From assembly GCF_028583425.1 (NCBI RefSeq), contig NC_072800.1:90410501-90474500 (forward strand): 64,000 nucleotides of DNA, written 5' to 3'. Below, one piece after another: positions 9,312-19,895 of this stretch (the stretch's first letter is position 1; every line of letters begins with the position of its first letter). Below the pieces are notes generated by a model. The model made no database searches and had not been told where the DNA came from. It saw only the letters and a list, made by a program, of their open reading frames with translations. The translations under genes were made by a program, and so were the position numbers. Origin of the DNA: Eublepharis macularius (lineage: Eukaryota; Chordata; Lepidosauria; Squamata; Eublepharidae).

Positions 9312-10832
9312 ATGGCATTGTGGGAGGCAATCCTGTGTGCCTTCTTAGCAGCTACTTTGGGTGGGCTTTATCTGGCAGGGGCATTCCGCAAGCAAAGAGC
9401 CAACGAGCCGCCCTTGGAAAAAGGCATCATTCCGTGGCTAGGATGTGCCCTGGAATTCAGGCGAGACGGCGTGGAGTTCTTGCGAAGGATGCAAAAGAAG
9501 CATGGGACCATTTTTACAGTGCTGCTTGGAGGCTCCTATTTCACTTTCCTGATGGACCCCCTCTCTTTTAAAACTGTGGTGAAAGAAGCAAGAGCCAAGC
9601 TGAGTTTCACAGAATTTGCAGAAGAACTGGTGCAGAAGGTGTTTGGATATCGGCCTTCTTTAATGACCCACAAGATAATAGAGAGTGCCAGTACAAAGCA
9701 CCTCAATGGGAACGGGCTCGTGGTGATGACTCAGGCAATGATGGACAGTTTGCAGATGGTGATGCTTCATAGCCTAGGCTCAGCAGAAGTGGGAAAGCCC
9801 TGGAAAGAAGATGGGCTGTTCCACTATTGCTACAACATGGTCTTTAGGGCTGGATATCTCGCTTTGTACGGAAACGAGCCAAGGAAAAGCAAAGCTGCCC
9901 AGAGAAATGACCTACAGCACTCTGAAGAAATATATGAAGAATTTCGGAAATACGACCAACTCTTCCCACGCTTAGCCACTTCCACACTGTCCTATGGAAA
10001 TAAAAAGGAAGCCGAACGCTTGAAGAGGCTCTTCTGGGGCATCCTGTCGATGAAGAATGTGCAGCAGAAGGACAATGTCAGCGAGTGGGTGAGGGAACAG
10101 GAGCAGCAGCTTGCCGAGGAGGGAATGCCTGAATACATGCGGGATAGATTTATGTTTTTGCTCCTCTGGCCAGCCCAAAGCAACACTGGTCCAGCTTCCT
10201 TCTGGCTCCTTCTGCACCTTATGAAAAATCCAAAGGCAATGGAAGAGGTAAGGAAAGAAGTGGACCGAGTGGTGAAAGAATCTGGACAGGAGGTAAAGCC
10301 AGGTAGTGCCGTGATTAATGTCACCAAGGAGATGTTAACCAACACTCCTGTCTTGGATAGTGCTGTGCAAGAGACTCTGAGGTTGGCAGCTGCACCTCTG
10401 CTGATCAGGGCTGTGATGGAGGACGTGGAACTCAAGATGAACGACGGAAGGGAATATGCTCTGCGCAAAGGAGACAGAGTTGGAATCTTCCCCTACTTGG
10501 CAGCGCACATGGATCCGGAAATCCACCCCGAGCCTCATGTTTTCAAATACGATCGTTTCCTGAACCAAAATGGCACCAAAAGGGAATTCTATAAGAATGG
10601 AGAAAAGGTGAAGTATTGCACCATGCCTTGGGGTGCGGGGACCTCCATGTGCCCTGGAAGGTTCTTCGCTGTCAATAAGCTGAAGCTGTTTGTCTTTATG
10701 ATGCTCACCTACTTCGATATGGAGTTGGTTAACAAAGAAGAAGATTTCCCTCCTTTGGAGAAGAGCCGCTATGGGATCGGCGTGATGCAGCCGGAACACG
10801 ATATTCAGTTTAGGTATCGGCTACGATATTGA
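9312..10832 (+). CDS. CYP8B1: CYP8B1-like sterol 12-alpha-hydroxylase, copy 1
   Basis: A single uninterrupted exon encodes 506 aa, close to the roughly 500 aa of mammalian CYP8B1, which is also intronless. CYP8B1 is an ER-anchored P450 that adds the 12-alpha hydroxyl in the cholic-acid branch of bile-acid synthesis. Visible features are an N-terminal hydrophobic anchor (about residues 4-23), the I-helix segment NTGP at 291-294, the K-helix ExxR at E354-R357 and the heme loop PWGAGTSMCPG with the Cys ligand at 447. The start has a purine at -3 and G at +4. Copy 1 differs from copy 2 in the I-helix (P287, S290 versus A287, G290) and before ExxR (Q353 versus E353). At these sites copy 2 agrees with human CYP8B1 as I recall it. 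The reading frame is intact, but activity may be altered. Confidence 0.95.
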   Translation: MALWEAILCAFLAATLGGLYLAGAFRKQRANEPPLEKGIIPWLGCALEFRRDGVEFLRRMQKKHGTIFTVLLGGSYFTFLMDPLSFKTVVKEARAKLSFTEFAEELVQKVFGYRPSLMTHKIIESASTKHLNGNGLVVMTQAMMDSLQMVMLHSLGSAEVGKPWKEDGLFHYCYNMVFRAGYLALYGNEPRKSKAAQRNDLQHSEEIYEEFRKYDQLFPRLATSTLSYGNKKEAERLKRLFWGILSMKNVQQKDNVSEWVREQEQQLAEEGMPEYMRDRFMFLLLWPAQSNTGPASFWLLLHLMKNPKAMEEVRKEVDRVVKESGQEVKPGSAVINVTKEMLTNTPVLDSAVQETLRLAAAPLLIRAVMEDVELKMNDGREYALRKGDRVGIFPYLAAHMDPEIHPEPHVFKYDRFLNQNGTKREFYKNGEKVKYCTMPWGAGTSMCPGRFFAVNKLKLFVFMMLTYFDMELVNKEEDFPPLEKSRYGIGVMQPEHDIQFRYRLRY

Positions 10833-12172
10833 CTTGCAGGGACTGTTTTCTGGCATAGCCACTCAAGTGACTGTTCGGGGTGGCAAAATGAGGAGGATGT
10901 GAAAATTCAGCAGGGACTCAAGTCACTCCAAGCTATCAGCAATATGAGCTTGCAATTGTCGCACTCAACGCCCGAAAATGCGTGCTGTATAATGCCAGTG
11001 CTCAGATAAACAAGGCTTGGTGCTGGTTTGTGGGGATATATAGCCTTTAGGTAAAAATTCAACAGCAATATCCATGAGATACTTTTCATGCTATCTATCC
11101 AGTAAGAACGACAAGGTGGGGTCAGGGAGAGAAAAGGGTTTGTGTGTTTTCTTTTCTGAACATCCAGTTCACGGGAACACAAAAGCTTGCTCGCTACTTG
11201 GTGAGATTTTATTTCATCCTCGCTATAAAATGGAAGCTGCTGTAAATCCATGGATGCAAACAAATCGGGGCAGTGTGGGTGGGGGGGACACTTCCAGAAT
11301 CAAGGTAGACAGCAGTCTAGGTGATTTAACATTCACTTATCTTCAGCACCTAAAGGCTGAAATTATTTACTTGGCACCAAAAACAGAATTCTTAAACTGA
11401 AGATTTCTAATAGTGTGCAAAATATATGCATGTTTCTGTGTGGGCTTGGGGGTGAGGGTACTTGTAGGGAAGAAGCTCTGTGTGTGTTTTGGATGCTGAA
11501 CACTTTTTACTCATCACATTTCCCTTGCAACCCATCCTCCTAGCTATATAATTTATCAGTTAAAATCCCTATCAACTTAAAGCTCTAAGAGTTCGTTGGC
11601 AGACCCTGATTCCATTCAGTTGCCACCCTGTTTGGTGGCTCCAAGTAAGCTACCATTTCCCCCACACCCCCAGCTCTGTAGTATATAGTAACGCTGGTCT
11701 AATTTACAAGAATGCTGTAAGACTCACTGAAACAGTATATGCAGTGTTCCATATTTTTGAATTGGACCTCAATTGCTACATGGAAGGTTTAAACGCCAGT
11801 CTAGCTCTCCGCTAAAAGCAGAGGTACTTAAGCTGCATTTTATCTTCAGTTGCCCTTCTCTCCACCTCACAAGTATCTTTCCCTTGGTCTCCGTTTCTGG
11901 CACAGAATATTGTGCTCTGACTGCCAGATTGAGGCTAATTAAAGGGGAAACAGTCGGGAGAGAGAAATGCCTTAATTCAAAGCAGTTTTCTGGTATTCTC
12001 AGTTGGCAGCCGCATGCCTTGTTTGTACCTTGGAAATTTTGCTTGCCGACAGATCTCTCTGTTGTTAAAAATACATGTGTAAAATTGACAGATATAGGAG
12101 CCACTGAAAATTCTTTCCAGCAGAGAGCCTTTAACCATTTCTTTCTTCTGTATTATTCTTTTATTCCCATCT
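10833..12172. other. 3' flank of CYP8B1 copy 1
   Basis: The sequence is collinear with 27451-28950 downstream of copy 2 and presumably includes the 3' UTR. No confident polyadenylation signal was assigned, and no other gene was seen. Confidence 0.6.
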
Positions 12173-12472
12173 TAAGGTAAAGGTAGTCCCCTGTGCAAGC
12201 GCCGAGTCATTACTGATCCATAGGGAGACATCGCATCACAACGTTTTCGTGGCAGACTTTTTTGTTACAGGATGGTTTGCCATTGCCTTCCCCAGTCATC
12301 TACACTTTACCCCCAGGAAACTGGGTACTCATTTTACCGACCTTGGAAGGATGGAAGGCTGAGTCAACCTTCAGCCGGCTACCTGAACTGGGCTTCTGCC
12401 GGGATCGAACTCTGGTTGTGAGCAGAGCTTGGGTTGCAGTACTGTAGCTTACCACTCTGTGCCACGGGGCTC
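12173..12472 (-). mobile_element. Sauria-type SINE
   Basis: Minus-strand copy: tRNA-like head near 12472, body, and 3' GGTAAAGG end at 12173. Together with the copy at 12709-12900 it forms a composite flanked by CCCATCTTA on both sides. The paralogous site in segment 2 (about 28940) is uninterrupted. Confidence 0.9.
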
Positions 12473-12708
12473 GGTATTAAGGCTAGTATTCTAGAATAAT
12501 AATCAGCCTAGGTTTAAATAACTATTTTGAAGTCTTAAGCCCCAGATATGTATTTGACTACTGTGAGGTTGACATCTCTGTCATTACCTAGTGGAAGACT
12601 ATGCAGATAGTAGTATCTGGAATAACTGGGGAAGGACATTCACACTCTACACGTTACTTTTTTTTACACGTTCTCCACAGAGCCAAGCCATGCTCTGCGC
12701 AGACACAC

Positions 12709-12900
12709 ATTGCCTTCCCCAGTCATCTACACTTTCCCCCCAGGAAACTGGGTACTCATTTTACCAACCTCGGAAGGATGGAAGGCTGAGTCAATCTTGA
12801 GCTGGCTGCCTGAACCCGGCTTCTGCCAGGATCGAACTCAGGTCGTGAGCAGAGCTTGGGCTGCAGTACTGCCGCTTACCACTCTGCGTCACGGGGCTCT
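12709..12900 (-). mobile_element. Sauria-type SINE, 3'-truncated
   Basis: It contains the head and middle of the SINE on the minus strand. The BovB-like 3' end is missing. Confidence 0.85.
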
Positions 12901-13003
12901 CCTTTGTTACCCATCTTACAGTTGAATTATTTTCTTCTTGTATGGAATAGTTTGTTCTACAACAAATCCAGTTGCAGATGTCATTTTCTTAAACTCTTTA
13001 CCT

Positions 13004-14395
13004 TGCCTCATTTAATCTCTGGTTAAAGTTGAATTTAAAACCTCGGGTCTTAACTCCTTGAGGATAGTTATCAGCTGCATGGCAAAAGACTGTCCAAAAA
13101 AAGTTACAGAGCTTGGGTTTTTCCTCTCACTCAGAGCAGAACCACAAGTGACAAAAGGCACAGGTTGGACACTTGTCAGCTTCCCTCAAGTTTTGGCGGG
13201 AAATGTAGGCAGCTTGGCGGAATGTTGGACAAGTGACAGTTGAAAAGTCCATTGGACACCAGTCAGAGAGCCAAGCTGCAAGACTAGGATGCCTACATTT
13301 CCCATCAAAACTTGAGGGAAGGTGACAAGTGTCCAACCTGTGCCTTTTGTCACTTGTAGTTCCGCTCTCAGTGTTGGAGCTGAGGTACAAACAGGCAAAA
13401 CTAACCTTCAAACAAAGGATGGTGGATACAGAGCAACAGAAAGATCTAAAAAGATCACTGACTTTTAAAATTTTTGAACAGCTGTAGATATGTAGTCTCT
13501 CCAGCCGCTTATCTATCTTGACTGGAGATACTTAGTCATAGGAGGACATTCTCACTTGCAGGACATCAAGCCGTCCCCTCTGTAGTTCTAGAGAGGCAAG
13601 ACAAAAAGGTTTGGATGGAAGATAGGTTGGGTCTCTGTGGTATAGGGGAAATTGAAACCATAGAAATATTGGTGGAGATGGGTTAGAAGGTTTTGGATTA
13701 GTGACATGGTCGATTGATACCAGTGCACTTATTTGTATCCTGTATTTTATCTACGCGTATGTTTTCTCTTTTGTATTTGTTATAGACTGTCAATAATTTT
13801 TTTTTTTAAAGAATATGTTTTGTTACATTGTCCCTATTATCAAGAAATTCATAATATGTTTGTTTCCTCTATAATCAATAGGCACTCTGGCTACTAAGAA
13901 TTTGAATACCTTGCCTTACCTTACCCTGGCTACTAAGAATTTGAGTATACTAGAATGCTGTTAATAGATGAAAACCCAAAGGTTGCAGCGTGTACCACAA
14001 AGTTTTTAGCGGCAGCTTACAAAATCCGCCAGTTAAGGAAGGTATAAAAATATATGATGAAATGCTTTTATTGTATTTTACTTTTGTGTAATATTTTTAG
14101 TAATGTGGGAGCTAATAATTTTTACCTTTGACCTCCTGAGAATAAGAATGCTGTTATGTTTTATGCTGGTCTAGGACCATTTTAATAAAGATTGATTGAT
14201 TGGTCGTCGTGGTTGATTTACAACCAAGGATCAACCTTAAGTTTTATCTGCATATTTTGTAGAATTTTAACAGTTTTATTCACAATTTTATTAGCAGGTA
14301 TTCTTAAACTATTATATGTAACCTTATTTGTTGTGGTGACTGGGAATTCTCACAAGACTTGTGCTGGTCTATGACTGTATTAATAAATTTGATTT
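13004..14395 (+). mobile_element. LINE 3' segment (family uncertain) inserted in segment 1
   Basis: Compared with segment 2, this block of about 1.39 kb is extra. Related CTTTACC sequence flanks both sides, resembling a target duplication. It ends in TATTAATAAATTTGATTTGA. Near 13965-14040 it encodes a short stretch (NPKVAACTTKFLAAAYKIRQ) that looks like a LINE ORF C-terminus. A MITE is nested at 13135-13366. R4-like or another non-LTR clade is possible. Confidence 0.6.
13135..13366. mobile_element. MITE with 5-bp TSD (GCCAAAC family), 232 bp
   Basis: Same length and interior inverted repeats as the copy at 6869-7100. Flanked by CTCAG at 13130-13134 and 13367-13371. Confidence 0.9.
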
Positions 14396-14524
14396 GAAAT
14401 ACTTTACCAACGATTACTTCCTTGTCAATGTGTGAGGCTGAATTTCACCTGTGCAACTCCTAAAATTATCGACTACTTTATTTATTTAGATATTTATAAC
14501 CTAAAGGGGCTTTTATTGTCATTC

Positions 14525-14690
14525 TTCTCTCCTCTATTTTATCTTCACAACAACCACTACCATGTGAGGTAGGTTCACTTGAGAGAAAACGAATGGCCTA
14601 AGGTCAGCCAGCATGCTTCCATAGCAGAGTGAAGAGATTCGAACCTGGGTCTCTCAGGTACCCTATGCTGTAACCCAAGGAGTCCCCAAC
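14525..14690 (-). mobile_element. MIR-like / tRNA-derived SINE fragment
   Basis: The minus strand has a B-box-like GGTTCGAATCTC and a core-SINE-like body containing GTGAACCTACCTCACATGG. Confidence 0.55.
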
Positions 14691-14861
14691 CTTTTTGAAT
14701 CTGCAGGCACTTTTGGAATTCTGACACAAGGTGGTGGGCACAACCACAAAATGTCCACTGCAGAAGGTGAACTAACTACAATATGGCTGCTGGAAAAGGC
14801 AGAGCCGACTATGAGATATCAGGGAGGGAGATTATCCATAACGGAAATAGTATATCTTCAA

Positions 14862-15065
14862 CATAATAATAATATAATATAATAACATTCAATTTATATA
14901 CTGCCCTTCAGGATGACTTAACACCCACTCAGAGCAGTTTACAAGGTATGTCATTATTATCCTCACAAAAAAACACCCTGTGAGGTGGGTGAGGCTGAGA
15001 GAGCTCTGAGAGAGCTGTGACTGACCCAAGGTCACCCAGGTGGCTTCAAGTGGAGGAGTGAGGAC
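14862..15065 (-). mobile_element. tRNA-derived SINE (ACA/CORE-type), 5'-truncated
   Basis: Same family as 5606-5862. In segment 2 the flanks are joined directly (CTTCAACATTTCAGGCAG at about 29600), so the insertion is specific to segment 1. The duplicated target is only about 4 bp (ACAT). Confidence 0.85.
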
Positions 15066-15640
15066 ATTTCAGGCAGAAGTTTTGTTTAACAGGATACCTT
15101 CTTAAATAAACATATTTTGTAAAAAATATTTTCTTTCATTTACACAGCTTACCTTTAGTCATGCAGTGAAATTCCTTGGGGTGTGGTGACCGTTGTTGCT
15201 GAAATAAGAGGGCCAGGTGGCCAGTTTTCACACAGATGGTCTGGTATTTGGACAGAATGTCCACGGATGTTCCCCAAATACTGGACTCCTGGTCCCTCCC
15301 CTCCCCCTTCACCCTCTTCCATCACTCTCGCCCAGGCCCAAGCCAGTGGCCTGGGAAAGTGGCCAGCCAACCCGGGCACCTGGCCTCCTGAGCGATGCTG
15401 GCATTATTCTGAACTTCATCTGGCAACCCTAGCTAAAACACCTTTTTAAAAATAACAGCCAATTAGATCTCCAATGGCCAATCAGAAGCCTTTCTGGACA
15501 AAAGCCCCACCTGGACACCTACTTTCTAAAAACCCTCGGCAGTTGTCAGGAAAGACGTTAGCCATCTCCACGGCAGCAACAGTTGCCACAGTGGAGATTC
15601 CTGCTCTAACCCTCTACAAAATTCTAATCACTATCAAGGG

Positions 15641-15849
15641 CCAGAGAGACAGGCTCAGATTAGGAGTCTCAGTGCATGGATGAGACGATGGTGTGGGGAG
15701 GAAGGGTTCAATTTTGTGAGGCACTGGGATGCTTTTTGGAACAAGCGGGAGCTGTACAAAAGAGAGAGTCTCTACTTGTCCCAAGAAGGAACCAGGCTGC
15801 TGGCACTTAAAATCAAAAAGGTGGCAGAGAATTTTTTAAACTGAATCTT
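15641..15849. other. Unclassified spacer right of segment 1
   Basis: No recognised gene or repeat. It may be part of the CR1 that follows. Confidence 0.3.
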
Positions 15850-16890
15850 GAGGGAAAACCAGCAGGATACTAAATGTCTCTGGTTTGGGATGGTTCATCT
15901 CAAAGAGATGAAGTTATTACTTTTCTACAGGGAAATGGATTAGAGTTGTCCACTGAGGCGGTGACAAACAATATCGACTGCCTGGCAAGGTCTTGAGGCA
16001 GCAGGAGGAAGATTGTGGGCCGAATGTGCCTGGGAAATTATAGATATTTATATAAGAATGCTAGAAGTGTCTGAGGTAAAATCGGTGAGTTGGAATACTT
16101 AATGTTGGGGGGAAACATAGACATTGTGGGCATTACAGAAACTTGGTGGGATGAGGAAAATCAGTGGAATATGGCAATTCCTGGGTATAAATTATATTGT
16201 AAGGTTAGTGAGGGAAGGGTTGGAGGTGGGGTGGCTCTGTATGTCAGAGAGGGTATACAGTCCAGTAAGACTGAGAAGGTAAGAGAGTTAGATTCACTTC
16301 TGGAAATGCTAGTGGACCCAAAAGGAAATAGTGGACCCAAAAGGAAACTTAATTCCAGGAGTTTGTTATCGCCTACCAGATCAAAAGATAGAGGATGATT
16401 ATAACATGATGAAAGAAATGATAGCAGCCAGATGAAATAACTGTGTAGTAACAGGTCATTTCAATTACCCACACATTGATTGGGTCAACGTGTGTTCAAG
16501 TCGGGAGAAAGAGATTGAGTTTCTAGACACTCTCAGTGACTGTGCTGTGGAGCAGATGGTTGCAAAACCTACCCGGGGAGAGGCGATCCTGGACTTGGTA
16601 ATGCCCAAGATCTGGTGAGAGATGTAAAAATAGTTGTACCACTTGTGAACAGTGACCATAATGTTATTGAGTTCAACATTTGCATAAATAGAGAGTTGCC
16701 CCAAAAGACCAACACAACCACTTTTAATAGGGGTAACTTCTCTGAGATGAGGGGGAATGTGAAGAAGAAACTGAAAGGAAAGGTCAAAAGAGTCAAAACC
16801 CTTGGGGAAGCTTGGAGACTATTTAAAACTACAATCCTAGAAGCTCAGATAAAATGTATACTGCAGGTTAGGAAAGGCACAAATAGGTAT
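15850..16890 (+). mobile_element. CR1 LINE, endonuclease region
   Basis: Translated pieces include a CR1 endonuclease: GNIDIVGITETWWDEENQWN, GGGVALYVREGIQSS and TGHFNYPHIDWVN. The copy is decayed, with stops and small duplications, and stops abruptly at about 16890. A CR1 C-terminal fragment in the same orientation occurs at 19896-20540. The reverse transcriptase core between them is absent, so they are either one copy with a deletion or two copies. Confidence 0.85.
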
Positions 16891-18110
16891 TTAAAAAAGG
16901 CCCACCTTCGATTGTCCACAACTTCTTACTGATTTCTATACTGAAAACTTGGAATCTTTACAGAAACAAATTAACTCCCCAAATATCTTCTTAACTCAAG
17001 AATGGTTTCCACCAGGTCATGACTCAACAATTAGAGAAGTCTGGAGGTGCCACAAAAGAACAAGATTGATAGATATTGCCAATGAAAAAGGGATATTAGA
17101 AAAGATAGAATGGGAAAGGAAAATCCAATGCAGCGTCCTATGGTATTTCTCAAACATATGACCTTGCAGATACGGATAAAGGAAATATTGTTGAAACCTA
17201 AAACAGATTTTGAACAGCTCTTAGATAAATCAGAATTCAACCGCAAAGGTCTAATTTCAAAACTATATAATATAATCATCAGAACTATCAAATATAAACC
17301 CTCATCCTACCGAGCAAAATGGCAGCAAGACTGTGAGAATCTTATATCAACTAGAGATGGGCATGAACTGGAAAAAAATGAACCATTTGGTTTGTGGTTC
17401 ATCAAATATTACGAACCATGAATCACAAACTTTCACAAACCTGCCCCTGGTTCACAAACTGGTTCGTTTGGTTCATGAAAACATCACATCCAGGTCAGAA
17501 AATCATCACTTCTGGGTCAGCAGAAGGTCACTTTCGGGTCAGCAGAAGTTCACTTCTGGGTCAACAGAAGGTCTGCAGGAAGTCCATCCCCTGTTGCCTA
17601 GGAAACCGATTGATTGGCACCAGGCTGTCTGCAGTGATGAACCAAACGAACCAGCCTAAAGTTTGTGGCGGTTCGTCAGGAATGGGATCTGATGAACCAT
17701 GGTTGGCAAACCACAAACCAGCCTGGTTCATGCTTAATTTTGGTTCGTATTTTGGTTTGTGCCCATCTCTAATATCAACTAACCAATGGAAGTCAATATG
17801 GTCTTTGAATCTCCTAACCTCCCCAGTGATCAATACTAAATAGTCCTACAAAATAATAAATCAGTGGTACTGCACACTCAAGAAACTGGCCGTAATTTCT
17901 TCAATAAAATCTCCCCTTTGCTGGAAAAAATTCAGAGAGCAGTATTCATACGCCCACTGCTGGTGGAAGTGCAAAATGATAGCAGAATTCTGGGGGGAAA
18001 GTTCTCAACCATATATTCCAAATAACTGGCCATTTAATCCCTTTGAAACCTGAAATAATCTTTCTGGATCAATGGCAAAATACAAACATACCACAAATCA
18101 GAAGAGATAT
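16891..18110 (+). mobile_element. L1 LINE ORF2 3' part, interrupted
   Basis: The translation contains GLISKLYNIIIRT and SSYRAKWQQDCENL, and later CWKKFREQYSYAHCWWKC with the L1 C-terminal cysteine motif. A hAT MITE splits it at 17352-17771. The final part (VANWYTKIWDHY and following) reappears at about 19505-19760 after a further insertion. Decayed, with many stops. Confidence 0.8.
17352..17771. mobile_element. hAT-type MITE with 8-bp TSD, 420 bp
   Basis: Perfect 12-bp terminal inverted repeats (TAGAGATGGGCA and complement) and a target duplication ATATCAAC at 17344-17351 and 17772-17779. The interior is built of repeated GAACCA/TGGTTC motifs and has no transposase. Confidence 0.93.
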
Positions 18111-18114
18111 TGCC

Positions 18115-18795
18115 CCCCGCCCCCCCAGGCCTGGTCAGAAGAATGAGACAGACACAAAGGATTGGACTTAACGGCCACTTTATTAAATACAATATCAACA
18201 CTAAACTGCAGCAAGGCAAACTTGCGGTACAGGTCAAGCCACGGGGTCACCTCCGCCTTGACTTGTCTGGGTGAGCCTCACTGCCCCAGGCATGAGCCAT
18301 TCTTGGAATGGCCTGGGCCCTGCCAGCCAGGCAAAAGGTTCCCCCACATCAAGCTCCTAAAGCCTCAGCTGTACAGCATGAGAGAAGGACTTGCACCTGT
18401 GGTTCCCCATAGGTGGTCTGCACAGGTGGTGGCAGACATGAAACATACCATCCCTCCTTACAGACCCCATTTGCCCACCAATGGGGAATTGCCAAAGGGG
18501 TTCTCACCGTCCCGCTGCCTATTCCCCAACTTTCTCCTTCCAGGACAACCTACTAGGCACCACATCACAAATGACCTCAAACCCCTGCTGCAGTACAAGG
18601 TAGGCGAAAAACCCAATCCCTTCTTAGCCAATTAGGGTTTGGGAAAAAATTCCTACCTGGCTCTGTCACAGCAGCTGGCTAATCCAGCACTGAAACAGGG
18701 TGAGGAGGGTGGGCCGATTTCACGGAGCAACTGACAAGACGGGTGGAGACGCCGTCTAACGGCACTTGTCTCTGACCCCAGCTTGAAGCCCGGAT
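18115..18795. other. Unclassified inserted sequence
   Basis: It lies between the two L1 ORF2 pieces. It contains an unusual pyrimidine-rich stretch and TTTATTAAATAC near 18180, which read on the minus strand could be a polyadenylation region. Family not recognised. Confidence 0.35.
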
Positions 18796-19500
18796 GTCAG
18801 GTTTGTTTGTTTGTTTGTTTTGATTTATACCCCACCCTCCCCACAGACGGGCTCAGGGCGGCTAACAACATTCAAAAAATACATAAAAGGTCACAAAAAC
18901 ATAAAATCAATAATAATTTTTAAAAAGTCATTAAAATAGTCCAGGAGCAGGCTGGACAAATATTGGGAGTCCATATATGGGCATAACAGATGGCCGAGGG
19001 CAGCCCCAGAAGAAGGGGTGGTCTTAGATGGAAGAAGGAGGAAACCCGCTGGCACTCAGCCAAACGCCCGGTGGAACATCTCTATTTTACAGGCCCTGCG
19101 GAACTGTAACAGGTCCCACAGGGCCCAAATCCCCAGCGGGAGAGCATTCCACCAGGCCGGGGCCAGGGCAGAAAAAGCCCTGGCACTGGTTGAGGCCAGA
19201 CGGATGTCTTTCAGGCCGGGGACCACCAGGAGTTGCTTGTCTGCAGAGCGCAACACCCTGCAGGGGACATAATGAAAGAGGCGGTCCCACAGGTATGCAG
19301 GTCCCAGTCCATGAAGGGCTTTAAACACCAAGGTTAACACCTTGAACCAGATCCGGAACTCCATTGGGAGCCAGTGCAGCTGGCACAGCACAGGATGAAT
19401 GTGCGCTCGGATTGGCGTTCCGAGGTTGAGCCGTATATTTCGTCCTCCTTCCGAAGAGGCAATTTTCGGCCCCCAGCTAATGCTGCTGTGCACCTGCTGG
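18796..19500 (-). mobile_element. L2 LINE, C-terminal coding and 3' end
   Basis: The minus strand encodes LCQLHWLPMEFRIWFKVL, FKALHGLGPAYLWDRLFHYV and ACKIEMFHRAFG, then the CCGCCCTGAGCCCGT 3' UTR motif and an (AAAC)n-type tail. Confidence 0.88.
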
Positions 19501-19504
19501 ATTG

Positions 19505-19895
19505 GTGTCGCATTCTAAGAACTTTCCTAGTAGCTGCTAAAACAGCAATAGCCTCAAAATGAAAATCAAATAAACCACCTACAGTGGCAAATTGGTACAC
19601 AAAGATATGGGACCACTACATAATAGAAAAACATCACAGATGGCCTTCTCCAAGCCGATATCTACCCCAGATCAATCTGAAAAATCAATTCCCTTCTTTG
19701 AATATAAAAACAAGAACGACATCCAGCCACAAAACTAATCATATCAGATGTTTGTCCTATAACTCTTGCAAAATATTAATCAATAAGTAATGGAATTTCA
19801 CAATATCCATTTGAAAATAATGTTCTAGTGACTCTCTGAAAACACATCAGACATACATAATCTTCAAGACTTAAGTGATCTATCAACAACCTGTG
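19505..19895 (+). mobile_element. L1 LINE ORF2 C-terminus and 3' UTR remnant
   Basis: PPTVANWYTKIWDHYIIEK corresponds to the L1 ORF2 C-terminal region (compare VPTIEDWTYKLLYMAEMDK in the intact L1). It continues the element at 16891-18110. Confidence 0.65.

Larger units (their letters stand above)
6685..15640 (+). repeat. CYP8B1 tandem duplication, segment 1
   Basis: Collinear with 25064-30617. Shared landmarks include GAAGAACCAGCCCTGCAATC at the left boundary (6685 / 25064), the CYP8B1 ORF, AACCTAAAGGGGCTT (about 14500 / 29125), TTTTGTTTAACAGGAT (about 15080 / 29620) and CTCTACAAAATTCTAATCA near the right boundary. Segment 1 is about 3.4 kb longer, mainly from later insertions: a MITE, an L2 with microsatellite, SINEs and a LINE tail. 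Confidence 0.9.

Noticed and set aside
9972-10799. Minus-strand ORFs of 81 to 158 codons inside CYP8B1 copy 1 (and the equivalents at 26610-27417)
   Set aside because: Shadow frames of the strongly supported plus-strand P450.
16090-16398. 102-codon ORF as a host endonuclease-like gene
   Set aside because: Sequence is the CR1 LINE endonuclease and is decayed on both sides.
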